In this document: positions 6,153 through 6,984 of the stretch, piece by piece
Layout of the letters: the number at the start of each line of letters is the position of its first letter
Numbering within the stretch: position 1 is the first letter of the stretch
DNA from: Phycisphaerales bacterium
GTDB taxonomy: Bacteria; Planctomycetota; Phycisphaerae; SM23-33
Assembly (NCBI GenBank): GCA_003171235.1
Contig: PMYM01000064.1
Coordinates: forward strand, 1 to 6,984
DNA: 6,984 nt
Reading direction: 5' to 3'
Notes under the pieces: generated by a model
Told to the model about the DNA's origin: nothing
What the model saw: only the letters and a program-made list of their open reading frames with translations
Database searches by the model: none
Position numbers and translations under genes: made by a program

Positions 6153-6984
6153 ATGGCCAAGGACCTGTTCCGGGAGGCTGAGGATATTGCCCTCGCCCGC
6201 CACGCCCCGCTGGCGGTGCGGATGCGCCCGCGCAGCCTGGACGAGATGCTTGGGCAGCAGGATTTCCTGGGGCCCGGGCGGCTGCTGCGGCGGATGCTCG
6301 ACGCCAACCGGCTGTCCAGCCTGATCTTCCACGGCCCGCCGGGCACGGGCAAGACCACCCTGGCCCAGGTCATCGCCCGGACCATCGAATGCGACTTCCA
6401 CCAGCTCGACGCCCCCTCGACCTCGGTGGCCCAGGTGCGCGAGATCGCCGAGGGAGCCCGCTCCACGCTGGCGGGGGCCGGCCGGCGGACGGTGCTTTTC
6501 ATAGACGAGCTTCACCGCTTCAACCGCGCCCAGCAGGACGTGCTGCTCAACGACGTGGAGTCGGGGGTCGTCGTCCTGGTCGGCGCCACCACCGAAAACC
6601 CGTTTTTCGCCCTCAACTCCCCGCTGCTGTCGCGATCGACCATCTTCCAGTTCCAGCCGCTTTCGGAGGAGGACATCGTGGAGCTGCTGCGGCGGGCCCT
6701 GGCCGACAAGGACCGCGGCCTGGGCAACTACCGCGTGCGGGCCGAGCCCGACGCCCTGGAGCACCTGGCCAAGACAAGCGACGGTGACGCCCGGCGCGCC
6801 CTGACGGCCCTGGAGATCGGCGTCGTCAGCCAGTCGCGCCTGACCACCGGCGAAATCCACTTCGATCTCCCGGTGGCCCAGGAGTCGATCCAGCAGAAGG
6901 CCATCCGCTACGACCGCGCCGGCGACGAGCATTACGACGCGGCCAGCGCACTGATAAAGTCCATGCGCGGCAGCGATCCCGACG
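6153..6984 (+). CDS. rarA: RarA (MgsA/WRNIP1-type) AAA+ ATPase, N-terminal part, 3' end outside window
   Basis: The first 277 residues of replication-associated recombination protein A, a cytoplasmic AAA+ ATPase that acts at stalled replication forks and is related to clamp-loader subunits. The family entry APLAVRMRPRSLDEMLGQ (18-35) is followed by Walker A GPPGTGKT (61-68), Walker B FIDELHRFNRAQQD (116-129, Asp118 and Glu119), sensor 1 in GATTENPFF (144-152), an arginine-finger region PLLSRS (157-162) and sensor 2 in GDARRAL (211-217). The RarA-specific stretch KAIRYDRAGDEHYD...KSMRGSDPD begins at 249 and is cut by the window edge, so the C-terminal tetramerisation region is missing. An in-frame ATG at 6144 lies inside the -10 box and is unlikely. 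The ATG at 6153 has no Shine-Dalgarno element. The gene is divergent from the SEC-C gene, with 71 bp between starts. Confidence 0.95.
   Translation, partial: MAKDLFREAEDIALARHAPLAVRMRPRSLDEMLGQQDFLGPGRLLRRMLDANRLSSLIFHGPPGTGKTTLAQVIARTIECDFHQLDAPSTSVAQVREIAEGARSTLAGAGRRTVLFIDELHRFNRAQQDVLLNDVESGVVVLVGATTENPFFALNSPLLSRSTIFQFQPLSEEDIVELLRRALADKDRGLGNYRVRAEPDALEHLAKTSDGDARRALTALEIGVVSQSRLTTGEIHFDLPVAQESIQQKAIRYDRAGDEHYDAASALIKSMRGSDPD

Noticed and set aside
6114..6932. 272-codon open frame on the - strand across rarA
   Set aside because: The + strand carries all RarA AAA+ motifs in order. The antisense product has no recognisable motif.

Overview
The window is GC-rich, gene-dense chromosomal DNA from a Gram-negative bacterium. 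An LptD-type outer-membrane assembly protein shows that an outer membrane is present. The unusual two-domain nucleoside diphosphate kinase, the single-cysteine LptD-like protein with a long N-terminal region, and the short-period intergenic palindromes suggest a member of the Planctomycetota. That placement is inference and was not tested by any search. No mobile element, tRNA, rRNA or CRISPR array was found, and no gene-free stretch exceeds 300 bases.

Layout from left to right: (1) 1-627 (+), the C-terminal 208 residues of UvrA (nucleotide excision repair). (2) 648-737, a long imperfect palindrome at the convergent junction with (3) 750-1421 (-), a GloC/YcbL-type metallo-beta-lactamase-fold hydrolase (type II glyoxalase). 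(4) 1464-2645 (-), a double nucleoside diphosphate kinase whose N-terminal copy has lost its catalytic residues; it lies 42 bp upstream of the hydrolase and is probably co-transcribed with it. (5) 2646-2867, a divergent intergenic region with a perfect-consensus sigma-70-type promoter driving (6) 2868-5744 (+), a secreted 958-residue LptD-like outer-membrane protein. (7) 5748-5828, a second palindromic repeat/terminator at the convergent junction with (8) 5830-6081 (-), an 83-residue SEC-C zinc-motif protein. (9) 6082-6152, a short divergent promoter region. (10) 6153-6984 (+), the N-terminal 277 residues of RarA, an AAA+ replication-fork protein, cut by the window edge.

The genes are mostly housekeeping functions: DNA repair at both ends (UvrA, RarA), envelope biogenesis (LptD), nucleotide metabolism (Ndk) and aldehyde detoxification (GloC). 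No coherent new multi-gene system is visible. The points that most merit a second look are the tandem kinase with a degenerate first domain, the palindromes found at both convergent junctions and at neither divergent one (one palindrome differs between its arms by exactly one 7-nt unit), and a rarA start that looks leaderless.
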